A stretch of DNA of 64,000 nt from Ptiloglossa arizonensis (Eukaryota > Arthropoda > Insecta > Hymenoptera > Colletidae): positions 806,001-870,000 of the forward strand of contig NW_027478517.1 in the NCBI RefSeq assembly GCF_051014685.1, given 5' to 3'. The first letter of the stretch is position 1, and each line of letters starts with the position of its first letter. Below, one piece after another: positions 25,290-37,704 of this stretch. A program made the position numbers and the translations under genes. The notes below the pieces were generated by a model that saw nothing but the letters and a program-made list of their open reading frames with translations, made no database searches and was not told the DNA's origin.

Positions 25290-25345
25290 AGAAATGGTTG
25301 AGAAGGCAAAAAATTTTTCGGACTTCTGCTGCTCCAATCGCTTAG
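25290..25345 (+). repeat. Domain B/C hybrid monomer
   Basis: The left side (GAAACCAAG, then GAGAAGGCAAAAAATTTTTCG) matches domain B units such as those near 23,880. The right side (GGACTTCTGCTGCTCC, then CTTAGACAGACTGACC) matches domain C units such as those near 26,735 and 29,035. The switch lies within about 25,310-25,321, as expected for recombination between two diverged monomers at homologous positions. Confidence 0.7.
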
Positions 25346-27382
25346 ACAGACTGACCTAGGGAAAAAATACACATACCGTTGTAATCGAGCGAGTTTCTTC
25401 TTTCAGATGCAATAGGAATTTTTGGGTTAGGTCAATCCGTTCGCGAGATATGGGAGTTTGAAGCTAAGAAATGGTTGAGAGCACAACAAATTTTTCGCAT
25501 TTCTGCTGCTCCAAACGCTTAACCAGATTGTCCTTGGGAAAAAATACACATGCCGTTGTAATCGGGCGAGTTTCTACTTTCAGACGCAGCAGGAATTTTT
25601 GGGTTTGGTCAATGCGTTCGCGAGATATGTGAGTTTTAATCTAAGAAATAGTTGAGAAGACAACAAATTTTTCGCACTTCTGCTGCTCCAAACGCTTAAC
25701 CAGAATGGCCTAGGGAAAAAATACACATGCCGTTGTAATCGGGCGAGTTTCTACTTTCAGACGCAGCAGGAATTTTTGGGTTTGTTCAATCCGTTCGCGA
25801 GATATGGGAGTTTGAAGCTAAGAAATGGTTGACAAGACCACAAATTTTTCGCACTTCTGCTGCTCTAATCGCTTAACCAGAATGGCCTAGGGGAAAAAAC
25901 ACATACCGTTGTAATCGGGCGAGTTTCTACTTGCAGTTGCAATAGGAATTTTTGGGTTATGTCATTCCGTTCGCGAGATATGGGAGTTTTAAACTAAGAA
26001 ATGGTTGAGAAGACAACTAATTTTTCGCAATTCTGCTGCTCCAAACTGCTTAACCAGAATGGCCTACGGAAAAAATACACATACCTTTGTAATCGGGCGA
26101 GTTTCTACCTTCATGCGCAACAGGAATTTTTGGGTTAGTTCAATCCGTTCGCGAGATATGGGAGATTGAAGCTAAGAAATGGTTGAGAAGGTAACAAATT
26201 TTTCGCACTTCTGCTGGTCCAAAAGCTTAACCAGAATGGCCTAGGGAAAAAACACATACCGTTGTAATCGAGCGAGTTTCTACTTTCAGATGCAATAGGA
26301 ATTTTTGGGTTAGGTCAATCCGTTCGCGAGATATGGGAGTTTGAAGCTAAGAAATGGTTGACAAGACCACAAATTTTTCGCACTTCTGCTGCTCTAATCG
26401 CTTAACCAGAATGGCCTAGGGGAAAAAACACATACCGTTGTAATCGAGCGAGTTTCTACTTTCAGATGCAATAGGAATTTTTGGGTTAGGTCAATCCGTT
26501 CGCGAGATATGGGAGTTTGAAGCTAAGAAATGGTTGAGAGCACAACAAATTTTTCGCATTTCTGCTGCTCCAAACGCTTAACCAGATTGTCCTTGGGAAA
26601 AAATACACATACCGTTGTAACCGGACGAGTTTCTACTTTCAGATGCAATAGGAATTTTTGAGTTAGGTCAATCCGTTCGCGAGATAAGGGAGTTTGAAGC
26701 TAAGAAATGGTTGAGAAGGCAACAAATTTTTCGGACTTCTGCTGCTCCAATCGCTTAGACAGACTGACCTAGGGAAAAAATACACATACCGTTGTAATCG
26801 AGCGAGTTTCTACTTTCAGATGCAATAGGAATGTTTGGGTTAGGGAAATCCGTTCGCGAGGTATGGGAGTTTGAAGCTAAGAAATGGTTGAGAGCACAAC
26901 AAATTTTTCGCATTTCTGCTGCTCCAAACGCTTAACCAGATTGTCCTTGGGAAAAAATACACATGCCGTTGTAATCGGGCGAGTTTCTACTTTCAGACGC
27001 AGCAGGAATTTTTGGGTTTGGTCAATCCGTTCGCGAGATATGGGAGTTTGAAGCTAAGAAATGGTTGACAAGACCACAAATTTTTCGCACTTCTGCTGCT
27101 CTAATCGCTTAACCAGAATGGCCTAGGGGAAAAAACACATACCGTTGTAATCGGGCGAGTTTCTACTTGCAGTTGCAATAGGAATTTTTGGGTTATGTCA
27201 TTCCGTTCGCGAGATATGGGAGTTTTAAACTAAGAAATGGTTGAGAAGACAACTAATTTTTCGCAATTCTGCTGCTCCAAACTGCTTAACCAGAATGGCC
27301 TAGGGAAAAAATACACATACCGTTGTAATCGGGCGAGTTTCTTCTTTCGGACGCAGCAGGAATTGTTGGGTTTGTTCAATCG

Positions 27383-27399
27383 GTTCGCGAGATACGGGA
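27383..27399 (+). other. Complete CENP-B box core match (9/9)
   Basis: This copy lies in a domain C monomer with AATCGGTTCGCGAG upstream. It sits in the left copy of the 3,364-bp duplication, so its twin at 30,747 is a direct duplicate. Confidence 0.45.
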
Positions 27400-27696
27400 G
27401 TTTGAAGCTAAGAAATGGTTGACGAGAAAACAAATTTTTCGCAATTCTGCTGCTCCAAACGCTTAACCAGAACGGCATAGGGAAAAAATACATATACCGT
27501 TGTAATCGAGCGAGTTTCTACTTTCAGATGCAATAGGAATTTTTGGGTTAGGTCAATCCGTTCGCGAGATATGGGAGTTTGAAGCTAAGAAATGGTTGTG
27601 AAGGTAACAAATTTTTCGCACTTCTGCTGGTCCAAAAGCTTAACTAGAATGGCCTACGGAAAAAATACACATACCGTTGTAACCGGACGAGTTTCT

Positions 27697-27701
27697 ATAA
27701 T
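27697..27701 (+). other. +5 bp ATAAT insertion tag
   Basis: GTTTCTACTTTCAG reads GTTTCTATAATACTTTCAG here. Only three monomers in the window carry it, which makes it a lineage marker. Confidence 0.85.
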
Positions 27702-30700
27702 ACTTTCAGACGCAATAGGAATTTTTGGGTTAGGTCAATCCGTTCGCGAGATATGGGAGTTTGAAGCTAAGAAATGTTTGAGGAGGCAACAAATTTTTCG
27801 CATTTCTGCTGCTCCAATCGCTTAACCAGATTGGCCTAGGGAAAAAATGCACTTACCGTTGTAATCGGGCGAGTTTCTACTTTCAGGCGCAACAGGAATT
27901 TTTGGGTTTGGTCAATCCGTTCGCGAGAAATGTGAGTTTGAAGCTAAGAAATGGTTGAGAAGACAACAAATTTTTCGCAATTCTGCTGCTCCAAACGCTT
28001 AACCAGAACGGCATAGGGAAAAAATACACATACCGTTGTAATCGAGCGAGTTTCTACTTTCAGATGCAATAGGAATTTTTGGGTTAGGTCAATCCGCTCG
28101 CGAGATATGGGAGTTTGAAGCTAAGAAATGGTTGAGAAGACAACAAATTTTTCGCAATTCTGCTGCTCCAAACGCTTAACCAGAATGGCCTAGGGAAGAA
28201 ATACATATACCGTTGTAATCGGGCGAGTTTCTACTTTTAGATGCAATAGGAATTTTTGGGTTAGGTCAATCCGCTCGCGAGATATGGGAGTTTGAAGCTA
28301 AGAAATGGTTGAGAAGACAACAAATTTTTCGCACTTCTGCTGCTCCAAACGCTTAACCAGAATGGCCTAGGGAAGAAATACATATACCGTTGTAATCGGG
28401 CGAGTTTCTACTTTTAGACGCAATAGGAATTTTTGGGTTAGGTCAATGCGTTCGCGAGATATGTGAGTTTTAATCTAAGAAATAGTTGAGAAGACAACAA
28501 ATTTTTCGCACTTCTGCTGCTCCAAACGCTTAACCAGAATGGCCTAGGGAAAAAATACACATGCCGGTGTAATCGGGCGAGTTTCTACTTTCAGACGCAG
28601 CAGGAATTTTTGGGTTTGTTCAATCCGTTCGCGAGATATGGGAGTTTGAAGCTAAGAAATGGTTGACAAGACCACAAATTTTTCGCACTTCTGCTGCTCT
28701 AATCGCTTAACCAGAATGGCCTAGGGGAAAAAACACATACCGTTGTAATCGAGCGAGTTTCTACTTTCAGATGCAATAGGAATTTTTGGGTTAGGTCAAT
28801 CCGTTCGCGAGATATGGGAGTTTGAAGCTAAGAAATGGTTGAGAGCACAACAAATTTTTCGCATTTCTGCTGCTCCAAACGCTTAACCAGATTGTCCTTG
28901 GGAAAAAATACACATACCGTTGTAACCGGACGAGTTTCTACTTTCAGATGCAATAGGAATTTTTGAGTTAGGTCAATCCGTTCGCGAGATAAGGGAGTTT
29001 GAAGCTAAGAAATGGTTGAGAAGGCAACAAATTTTTCGGACTTCTGCTGCTCCAATCGCTTAGACAGACTGACCTAGGGAAAAAATACACATACCGTTGT
29101 AATCGGGCTAGTTTCTACTTTCAGACGCAGCAGGAGTTTTTGGGTTTAGTCAATCCGTTCGCGAGATATGGGAGTTTGAAGCTAAGAAATGGTTGAGAAG
29201 GTATCAAATTTTTCGCAATTCTGCTGGTCCAAAAGCTTAATCAGAATGGCCTAGGGAAAAAATACATATACCGTTGTAATCGGGCGAGTTTCTACTTTCA
29301 GACGCAGCAGGAATTTTTGGGTTAGGTCAATCCGTTCGCGAGATATGGGAGTTTGAAGCTAAGAAATGGTTGAGAAGGTAACAAATTTTTCGCACTTCTG
29401 CTGGTCCAAAAGCTTAACCAGAATGGCCTAGGGAAAAAATACACATACCGTTGTAATCGGACGAGTTTCTACTTTCAGACGCAGCAGGAATTATTGGGTT
29501 TGTTCAATCGGTTCGCGAGATATGGGAGTTTGAAGCTAAGAAATGGTTGAGAAGGTAACAAATTTTTCGCACTTCTGCTGGTCCAAAAGCTTAACCAGAA
29601 TGGCCTAGGGAAAAAACACATACCGTTGTAATCGAGCGAGTTTCTACTTTCAGATGCAATAGGAATTTTTGGGTTAGGTCAATCCGTTCGCGAGATATGG
29701 GAGTTTGAAGCTAAGAAATGGTTGACAAGACCACAAATTTTTCGCACTTCTGCTGCTCTAATCGCTTAACCAGAATGGCCTAGGGGAAAAAACACATACC
29801 GTTGTAATCGAGCGAGTTTCTACTTTCAGATGCAATAGGAATTTTTGGGTTAGGTCAATCCGTTCGCGAGATATGGGAGTTTGAAGCTAAGAAATGGTTG
29901 AGAGCACAACAAATTTTTCGCATTTCTGCTGCTCCAAACGCTTAACCAGATTGTCCTTGGGAAAAAATACACATACCGTTGTAACCGGACGAGTTTCTAC
30001 TTTCAGATGCAATAGGAATTTTTGAGTTAGGTCAATCCGTTCGCGAGATAAGGGAGTTTGAAGCTAAGAAATGGTTGAGAAGGCAACAAATTTTTCGGAC
30101 TTCTGCTGCTCCAATCGCTTAGACAGACTGACCTAGGGAAAAAATACACATACCGTTGTAATCGAGCGAGTTTCTACTTTCAGATGCAATAGGAATGTTT
30201 GGGTTAGGGAAATCCGTTCGCGAGGTATGGGAGTTTGAAGCTAAGAAATGGTTGAGAGCACAACAAATTTTTCGCATTTCTGCTGCTCCAAACGCTTAAC
30301 CAGATTGTCCTTGGGAAAAAATACACATGCCGTTGTAATCGGGCGAGTTTCTACTTTCAGACGCAGCAGGAATTTTTGGGTTTGGTCAATCCGTTCGCGA
30401 GATATGGGAGTTTGAAGCTAAGAAATGGTTGACAAGACCACAAATTTTTCGCACTTCTGCTGCTCTAATCGCTTAACCAGAATGGCCTAGGGGAAAAAAC
30501 ACATACCGTTGTAATCGGGCGAGTTTCTACTTGCAGTTGCAATAGGAATTTTTGGGTTATGTCATTCCGTTCGCGAGATATGGGAGTTTTAAACTAAGAA
30601 ATGGTTGAGAAGACAACTAATTTTTCGCAATTCTGCTGCTCCAAACTGCTTAACCAGAATGGCCTAGGGAAAAAATACACATACCGTTGTAATCGGGCGA

Positions 30701-30746
30701 GTTTCTTCTTTCGGACGCAGCAGGAATTGTTGGGTTTGTTCAATCG

Positions 30747-30763
30747 GTTCGCGAGATACGGGA
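30747..30763 (+). other. Complete CENP-B box core match (9/9)
   Basis: Duplicate of the 27,383 site, offset by exactly 3,364 bp. Confidence 0.45.
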
Positions 30764-31060
30764 GTTTGAAGCTAAGAAATGGTTGACGAGAAAACAAATT
30801 TTTCGCAATTCTGCTGCTCCAAACGCTTAACCAGAACGGCATAGGGAAAAAATACATATACCGTTGTAATCGAGCGAGTTTCTACTTTCAGATGCAATAG
30901 GAATTTTTGGGTTAGGTCAATCCGTTCGCGAGATATGGGAGTTTGAAGCTAAGAAATGGTTGTGAAGGTAACAAATTTTTCGCACTTCTGCTGGTCCAAA
31001 AGCTTAACTAGAATGGCCTACGGAAAAAATACACATACCGTTGTAACCGGACGAGTTTCT

Positions 31061-31065
31061 ATAAT
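31061..31065 (+). other. +5 bp ATAAT insertion tag
   Basis: Copy of the 27,697 tag, exactly 3,364 bp downstream. Confidence 0.85.
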
Positions 31066-34000
31066 ACTTTCAGACGCAATAGGAATTTTTGGGTTAGGTC
31101 AATCCGTTCGCGAGATATGGGAGTTTGAAGCTAAGAAATGTTTGAGGAGGCAACAAATTTTTCGCATTTCTGCTGCTCCAATCGCTTAACCAGATTGGCC
31201 TAGGGAAAAAATGCACTTACCGTTGTAATCGGGCGAGTTTCTACTTTCAGGCGCAACAGGAATTTTTGGGTTTGGTCAATCCGTTCGCGAGAAATGTGAG
31301 TTTGAAGCTAAGAAATGGTTGAGAAGACAACAAATTTTTCGCAATTCTGCTGCTCCAAACGCTTAACCAGAACGGCATAGGGAAAAAATACACATACCGT
31401 TGTAATCGAGCGAGTTTCTACTTTCAGATGCAATAGGAATTTTTGGGTTAGGTCAATCCGCTCGCGAGATATGGGAGTTTGAAGCTAAGAAATGGTTGAG
31501 AAGACAACAAATTTTTCGCAATTCTGCTGCTCCAAACGCTTAACCAGAATGGCCTAGGGAAGAAATACATATACCGTTGTAATCGGGCGAGTTTCTACTT
31601 TTAGATGCAATAGGAATTTTTGGGTTAGGTCAATCCGCTCGCGAGATATGGGAGTTTGAAGCTAAGAAATGGTTGAGAAGACAACAAATTTTTCGCACTT
31701 CTGCTGCTCCAAACGCTTAACCAGAATGGCCTAGGGAAGAAATACATATACCGTTGTAATCGGGCGAGTTTCTACTTTTAGACGCAATAGGAATTTTTGG
31801 GTTAGGTCAATGCGTTCGCGAGATATGTGAGTTTTAATCTAAGAAATAGTTGAGAAGACAACAAATTTTTCGCACTTCTGCTGCTCCAAACGCTTAACCA
31901 GAATGGCCTAGGGAAAAAATACACATGCCGGTGTAATCGGGCGAGTTTCTACTTTCAGACGCAGCAGGAATTTTTGGGTTTGTTCAATCCGTTCGCGAGA
32001 TATGGGAGTTTGAAGCTAAGAAATGGTTGACAAGACCACAAATTTTTCGCACTTCTGCTGCTCTAATCGCTTAACCAGAATGGCCTAGGGGAAAAAACAC
32101 ATACCGTTGTAATCGAGCGAGTTTCTACTTTCAGATGCAATAGGAATTTTTGGGTTAGGTCAATCCGTTCGCGAGATATGGGAGTTTGAAGCTAAGAAAT
32201 GGTTGAGAGCACAACAAATTTTTCGCATTTCTGCTGCTCCAAACGCTTAACCAGATTGTCCTTGGGAAAAAATACACATACCGTTGTAACCGGACGAGTT
32301 TCTACTTTCAGATGCAATAGGAATTTTTGAGTTAGGTCAATCCGTTCGCGAGATAAGGGAGTTTGAAGCTAAGAAATGGTTGAGAAGGCAACAAATTTTT
32401 CGGACTTCTGCTGCTCCAATCGCTTAGACAGACTGACCTAGGGAAAAAATACACATACCGTTGTAATCGGGCTAGTTTCTACTTTCAGACGCAGCAGGAG
32501 TTTTTGGGTTTAGTCAATCCGTTCGCGAGATATGGGAGTTTGAAGCTAAGAAATGGTTGAGAAGGTATCAAATTTTTCGCAATTCTGCTGGTCCAAAAGC
32601 TTAATCAGAATGGCCTAGGGAAAAAATACATATACCGTTGTAATCGGGCGAGTTTCTACTTTCAGACGCAGCAGGAATTTTTGGGTTAGGTCAATCCGTT
32701 CGCGAGATATGGGAGTTTGAAGCTAAGAAATGGTTGAGAAGGTAACAAATTTTTCGCACTTCTGCTGGTCCAAAAGCTTAACCAGAATGGCCTAGGGAAA
32801 AAATACACATACCGTTGTAATCGGACGAGTTTCTACTTTCAGACGCAGCAGGAATTATTGGGTTTGTTCAATCGGTTCGCGAGATATGGGAGTTTGAAGC
32901 TAAGAAATGGTTGAGAAGGTAACAAATTTTACGCACTTCTGCTGGTCCAAAAGCTTAACTAGAATGTTCTAGGGAAAAAATACACATACCGTTGTAACCG
33001 GACGAGTTTCTACTTTCAGACGCAATAGGAATTTTTGGGTTAGGTCAATCCGTTCGCGAGAAATGGGAGTTTGAAGCTAAGAAATGTTTGAGGAGGCAAC
33101 AAATTTTTCGCAATTCTGCTGCTCCAAACGCTTAACCAGAACGGCATAGGGAAAAAATACACATACCGTTGTAATCGAGCGAGTTTCTACTTTCAGATGC
33201 AAAAGGAATTTTTGGGTTAGGTCAATCCGTTCGCGAGATATGGGAGTTTGAAGCTAAGAAATGTTTGAGAAGACAACAAATTTTTCGCAATTCTGCTGCT
33301 ACAAACGGTTAACAAGAATGGCCTAGGGAAAAAATACACATACCGTTGTAATCAGGCGAGTTTCTACTTTCAGGTGCAATAGGAATTTTAGGGTTAGGTC
33401 TATCTGTTTGCGAGATATGGGAGTTTGAAGTTAACAAATGGTTGAGAAGACAACAAATTTTTCGCAATTCTACTGCTCCAAACGCTTAACCAGAATGGCC
33501 TAGGGATAAAATACGCATACCGTTGTAATCGGGCGAGTTTCTACTTTCAGACACAACAGGAATATGTGGGTTTGGTCAATCCGTTCGCGAGATATGGGAC
33601 ATTGAAGCTAAGAAATGGTTGACAAGAAAATAAATTTTTTGCACTTTTGCTGCTCCAGTCGCTTAACCAGAATTGCCTAGGGGAAAAATACACATACAGT
33701 TGTAATCGGGCTGGTTTCTACTTTCAGACGCAGCAGCAGTTTTTGGGTTTAGTCAATCCGTTCGCGAGAAATGGGACTTTGAAGCTAAGAAATGGTTGAC
33801 AAGACAACAAATTTTTCGCAATTCTGCTGCTCCAAACGCTTAGCCAGAACGGCATAGGGAAAAAATACACATACCGTTGTAATCGAGCGAGTTTCTACTT
33901 TCAGATGCAATAGGAATTTTTGGGTTAGGTCAATCCGCTCGCGAGATATGGGAGTTTGAAGCTAAGAAATGGTTGAAAAGACAACAAATTTTTCGCACTT

Positions 34001-34668
34001 CTGCTGGTCCAAAAGCTTAACCAGAATGGCCTAGGGAAAAAATACACATACCGTTGTAATCGGGCGAGTTTCTTCTTTCAGACGCAGCAGGAATTGTTGG
34101 GTTTGTTCAATCGGTTCGCGAGATATGGGAGTTTGAAGCTAAGAAATGGTTGACGAGAAAACAAATTTTTCGCAATTCTGCTGCTCCAAACGCTTAACCA
34201 GAACGGCATAGGGAAAAAATACACATACCGTTGTAATCGAGCGAGTTTCTACTTTCAGATGCAATAGGAATTTTTGGGTTAGGTCAATCCGTTCGCGAGA
34301 TATGGGAGTTTGAAGCTAAGAAATGGTTGTGAAGGTAACAAATTTTTCGCACTTCTGCTGGTCCAAAAGCTTAACTAGAATGGCCTACGAAAAAAATAAA
34401 GATACCCTTGTAATCGGGCGAGTTACTTCTTTTAGGCGTAGCAGGAATTTTTGGGTTTGGTCAATCCGTTCGCGAGATATGGGAGTTTGAAGCTAAGAAA
34501 TGTTTGAGGAGGCAACAAATTTTTCGCACTTCTGCTGCTCCAATCGCTTAACCAGACTGGCCTAGGGAAAAAATACACATACCCTTGTAATCGGGCGAGT
34601 TACTTCTTTCAGGCGCAGCAGGAATTTTTGGGTTTGGTCAATCCGTTCGCGAGATATGGGAGTTTGAA

Positions 34669-36525
34669 GTCAAGAAATGGTTGAGAAGACAACAAATTTT
34701 TCGCAATTCTGCTGCTCCAAACGCTTAACAAGAATGGCCTAGGGAAAAAATACACATACCGTTGTAATCACGCGAGTTTCTACTTTCAGGTGCAATAGGA
34801 ATTTTAGGGTTAGGTCTATCTGTTCGCGAGACATGGGAGTTTGAAGCTAAGAAATGGTTGAGGAGACAACAAATTTTTCGCAATTCTGCTGCTCCAAACG
34901 CTTAACCAGAACGGCATAGGGAAAAAATACACATACCGTTGTAATCGAGCGAGTTTCTACTTTCAGATGCAATAGGAATTTTTGGGTTAGGTCAATCCGC
35001 TCGCGAGATATGGGAGTTTGAAGCTAAGAAATGGTTGAGAAGACAACAAATTTTTCGCAATTCTGCTGCTCCAAACGCTTAACCAGAATGGCCTAGGGTA
35101 GAAATACATATACCGTTGTAATCGGGCGAGTTTCTACTTTTAGATGCAATAGGAATTTTTGGGTTAGGTCAATCCGCTCGCGAGATATGGGAGTTTGAAG
35201 CTAAGAAATGGTTGAGAAGACAACAAATTTTTCGCACTTCTGCTGCTCCAAACGCTTAACCAGAATGGCCTAGGGAAGAAATACATATACCGTTGTAATC
35301 GGGCTAGTTTCTACTTTCAGATGCAATAGGAACTTTTGGGTTTGTTCAATCCGTTCGCGAGATATGGGAGTTTGAAGCTAAGAAATGGTTGAGAAGGTAT
35401 CAAATTTTTCGCACTTCTGCTGGTCCAAAAGCTTAACCAGAATGGCCTAGGGAAAAAATACACATACCGTTGTAATCGGGCGAGTTTCTTCTTTCGGACG
35501 CAGCAGGAATTGTTGGGTTTGTTCAATCGGTTCGCGAGATACGGGAGTTTGAAGCTAAGAAATGGTTGACGAGAAAACAAATTTTTCGCAATTCTGCTGC
35601 TCCAAACGCTTAACCAGAACGGCATAGGGAAAAAATACATATACCGTTGTAATCGAGCGAGTTTCTACTTTCAGATGCAATAGGAATTTTTGGGTTAGGT
35701 CAATCCGTTCGCGAGATATGGGAGTTTGAAGTCAAGAAATGGTTGAGAAGACAACAAATTTTTCGCAATTCTGCTGCTCCAAACGCTTAACAAGAATGGC
35801 CTAGGGAAAAAATACACATACCGTTGTAATCACGCGAGTTTCTACTTTCAGGTGCAATAGGAATTTTAGGGTTAGGTCTATCTGTTCGCGAGACATGGGA
35901 GTTTGAAGCTAAGAAATGGCTGAGGAGACAACAAATTTTTCGCAATTCTGCTGCTCCAAACGCTTAACCAGAACGGCATAGGGAAAAAATACACATACCG
36001 TTGTAATCGAGCGAGTTTCTACTTTCAGATGCAATAGGAATTTTTGGGTTAGGTCAATCCGCTCGCGAGATATGGGAGTTTGAAGCTAAGAAATGGTTGA
36101 GAAGACAACAAATTTTTCGCAATTCTGCTGCTCCAAACGCTTAACCAGAATGGCCTAGGGTAGAAATACATATACCGTTGTAATCGGGCGAGTTTCTACT
36201 TTTAGATGCAATAGGAATTTTTGGGTTAGGTCAATCCGCTCGCGAGATATGGGAGTTTGAAGCTAAGAAATGGTTGAGAAGACAACAAATTTTTCGCACT
36301 TCTGCTGCTCCAAACGCTTAACCAGAATGGCCTAGGGAAGAAATACATATACCGTTGTAATCGGGCTAGTTTCTACTTTCAGATGCAATAGGAACTTTTG
36401 GGTTTGTTCAATCCGTTCGCGAGATATGGGAGTTTGAAGCAAAGAAATGGTTGAGAAGGTATCAAATTTTTCGCACTTCTGCTGGTCCAAAAGCTTAACC
36501 AGAATGGCCTAGGGAAAAAATACAT
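34669..36525 (+). repeat. 6-monomer tandem duplication (1,062-bp offset)
   Basis: The series GAAGTCAAG, AATCACGCGAG, TAGGGTAGAAATAC and AGGAACTTTTGGG appears at 34,669-35,463 and again at 35,731-36,525, at an offset of exactly 6 x 177. Differences include GGTTGAGGAG against GGCTGAGGAG. It ends where the second copy reads ACATATACCGTTGTATTCG. Confidence 0.8.
35530..35546 (+). other. Complete CENP-B box core match (9/9)
   Basis: Same domain C subtype as at 27,383 (TTCTTTCGGACGCAGCAGG upstream), in a rearranged context. Confidence 0.45.
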
Positions 36526-37334
36526 ATACCGTTGTATTCGGGCGAGTTTCTACTTTCAGACGCAGCAGGAATTTTTCGGTTAGGTCAATCCGTTCGCGAG
36601 ATATGGAAGTTTGAAGCTAAGAAATGGTTGAGAAGGTAACAAATTTTTCGCACTTCTGCTTGTCCAAAAGCTTAACCAGAATGGCCTAGGGAAAAAATAC
36701 ACATACCGTTGTAATCGGGCGAGTTTCTTCTTTCAGACGCAGCAGGAATTGTTGGGTTTGTTCAATCGGTTCGCGAGATATGGGAGTTTGAAGCTAAGAA
36801 ATGGTTGACGAGAAAACAAATTTTTCGCAATTCTGCTGCTCCAAACGCTTAACCAGAACGGCATAGGGAAAAAATACACATACCGTTGTAATCGAGCGAG
36901 TTTCTACTTTCAGATGCAATAGGATTTTTTGGGTTAGGTCAATCCGCTCGCGAGATATGGGAGTTTGAAGCTAAGAAATGGTTGAGAAGGTAACAAATTT
37001 TTCGCACTTCTGCTGGTCCAAAAGCTTAACCAGAATGGCCTAGGGAAAAAATACACATACCGTTGTAATCGGGCGAGTTTCTTCTTTCGGACGCAGCAGG
37101 AATTGTTGGGTTTGTTCAATCGGTTCGCGAGATACGGGAGTTTGAAGCTAAGAAATGGTTGACGAGAAAACAAATTTTTCGCAATTCTGCTGCTCCAAAC
37201 GCTTAACCAGAACGGCATAGGGAAAAAATACATATACCGTTGTAATCGAGCGAGTTTCTACTTTCAGATGCAATAGGAATTTTTGGGTTAGGTCAATCCG
37301 TTCGCGAGATATGGGAGTTTGAAGCTAAGAAATG
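35930..37334 (+). repeat. 10-monomer duplication (1,775-bp offset), left copy
   Basis: Monomers here recur 1,775 bp downstream (10 x 177 plus the 5-bp ATAAT insertion that lies between the copies). Shared rare variants are GTTGTATTCGGG near 36,536/38,311, TTTTTCGGTTAGG, and AGGATTTTTTGGG near 36,920/38,697. Divergence begins near 37,335, where AATGGTTGTGAAGG meets AATGTTTGAGGAGG. Confidence 0.75.
37123..37139 (+). other. Complete CENP-B box core match (9/9)
   Basis: Same domain C subtype, 9 monomers (1,593 bp) downstream of the 35,530 site. Confidence 0.45.
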
Positions 37335-37436
37335 GTTGTGAAGGTAACAAATTTTTCGCACTTCTGCTGGTCCAAAAGCTTAACTAGAATGGCCTACGGA
37401 AAAAATACACATACCGTTGTAACCGGACGAGTTTCT

Positions 37437-37441
37437 ATAAT
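37437..37441 (+). other. +5 bp ATAAT insertion tag
   Basis: Third copy, 6,376 bp after the second. It shows that the 27.6-28.4 kb monomer series was also copied to about 37.3-38.1 kb. Confidence 0.85.
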
Positions 37442-37704
37442 ACTTTCAGACGCAATAGGAATTTTTGGGTTAGGTCAATCCGTTCGCGAGATATGGGAGT
37501 TTGAAGCTAAGAAATGTTTGAGGAGGCAACAAATTTTTCGCATTTCTGCTGCTCCAATCGCTTAACCAGATTGGCCTAGGGAAAAAATGCACTTACCGTT
37601 GTAATCGGGCGAGTTTCTACTTTCAGGCGCAACAGGAATTTTTGGGTTTGGTCAATCCGTTCGCGAGAAATGTGAGTTTGAAGCTAAGAAATGGTTGAGA
37701 AGAC

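Larger units (their letters stand above)
13453..25320 (+). repeat. Domain B: satellite subtypes with AACGGCCTAGGGAAAAGATAC and GGTAGAGAATGC
   Basis: From 13,453 the strict register breaks: the first loss is an A from the A6 run near 13,516, and the drift reaches about -12 bp by 25,300. Diagnostic variants are GAACGGCCTAGGGAAAAG with GTAACCGGG (first near 14,209, last near 24,470), AAACGTTTAACC with GCCTGGGG, GGTAGAGAATGC, GTTGGCGAG, and short forms such as GGAATTTTGGATTAGG (-1) and GGGCGATTTC (-2). The domain contains an 884-bp near-tandem duplication and a 3,890-bp duplication. The whole stretch is satellite with no genes. Confidence 0.85.
26166..29529 (+). repeat. 3,364-bp (19-monomer) tandem duplication, left copy
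   Basis: Every landmark I compared in this segment recurs 3,364 bp downstream. Examples are the +1 CCAAACTGCTT unit, the +5 ATAAT insertion, the AATGTTTGGGTTAGGG unit and the rare ATGCCGGTG at 28,562. I saw no substitution inside the compared parts. The left edge is a mismatch at 26,165 (GGAGATTG against GGAGTTTG). The length is 19 x 177 plus 1. Confidence 0.88.
29530..32930 (+). repeat. 3,364-bp (19-monomer) tandem duplication, right copy
   Basis: Direct continuation of the left copy. Identity at the 3,364-bp offset runs until 32,931, where TTTTACGC and then AACTAGAATGTTCT break the match. The extra few tens of bases beyond one full unit are the overlap expected of a tandem duplication. Confidence 0.88.

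Noticed and set aside
27237..27422. Plus-strand ORFs at 27,237-27,422, 27,592-27,825 and their copies near 30.6-31.2 kb, 37.3 kb and 42.8 kb
   Set aside because: They are pieces of satellite monomers opened by local indels such as the +5 insertion or the +1 CCAAACTGC form. Their identity between copies reflects DNA duplication, not selection on protein.
33504..33514. ATAAAATA in AGGGATAAAATACGC monomers as a TATA box
   Set aside because: It is a scattered one-base variant of the A6 run with no downstream gene.
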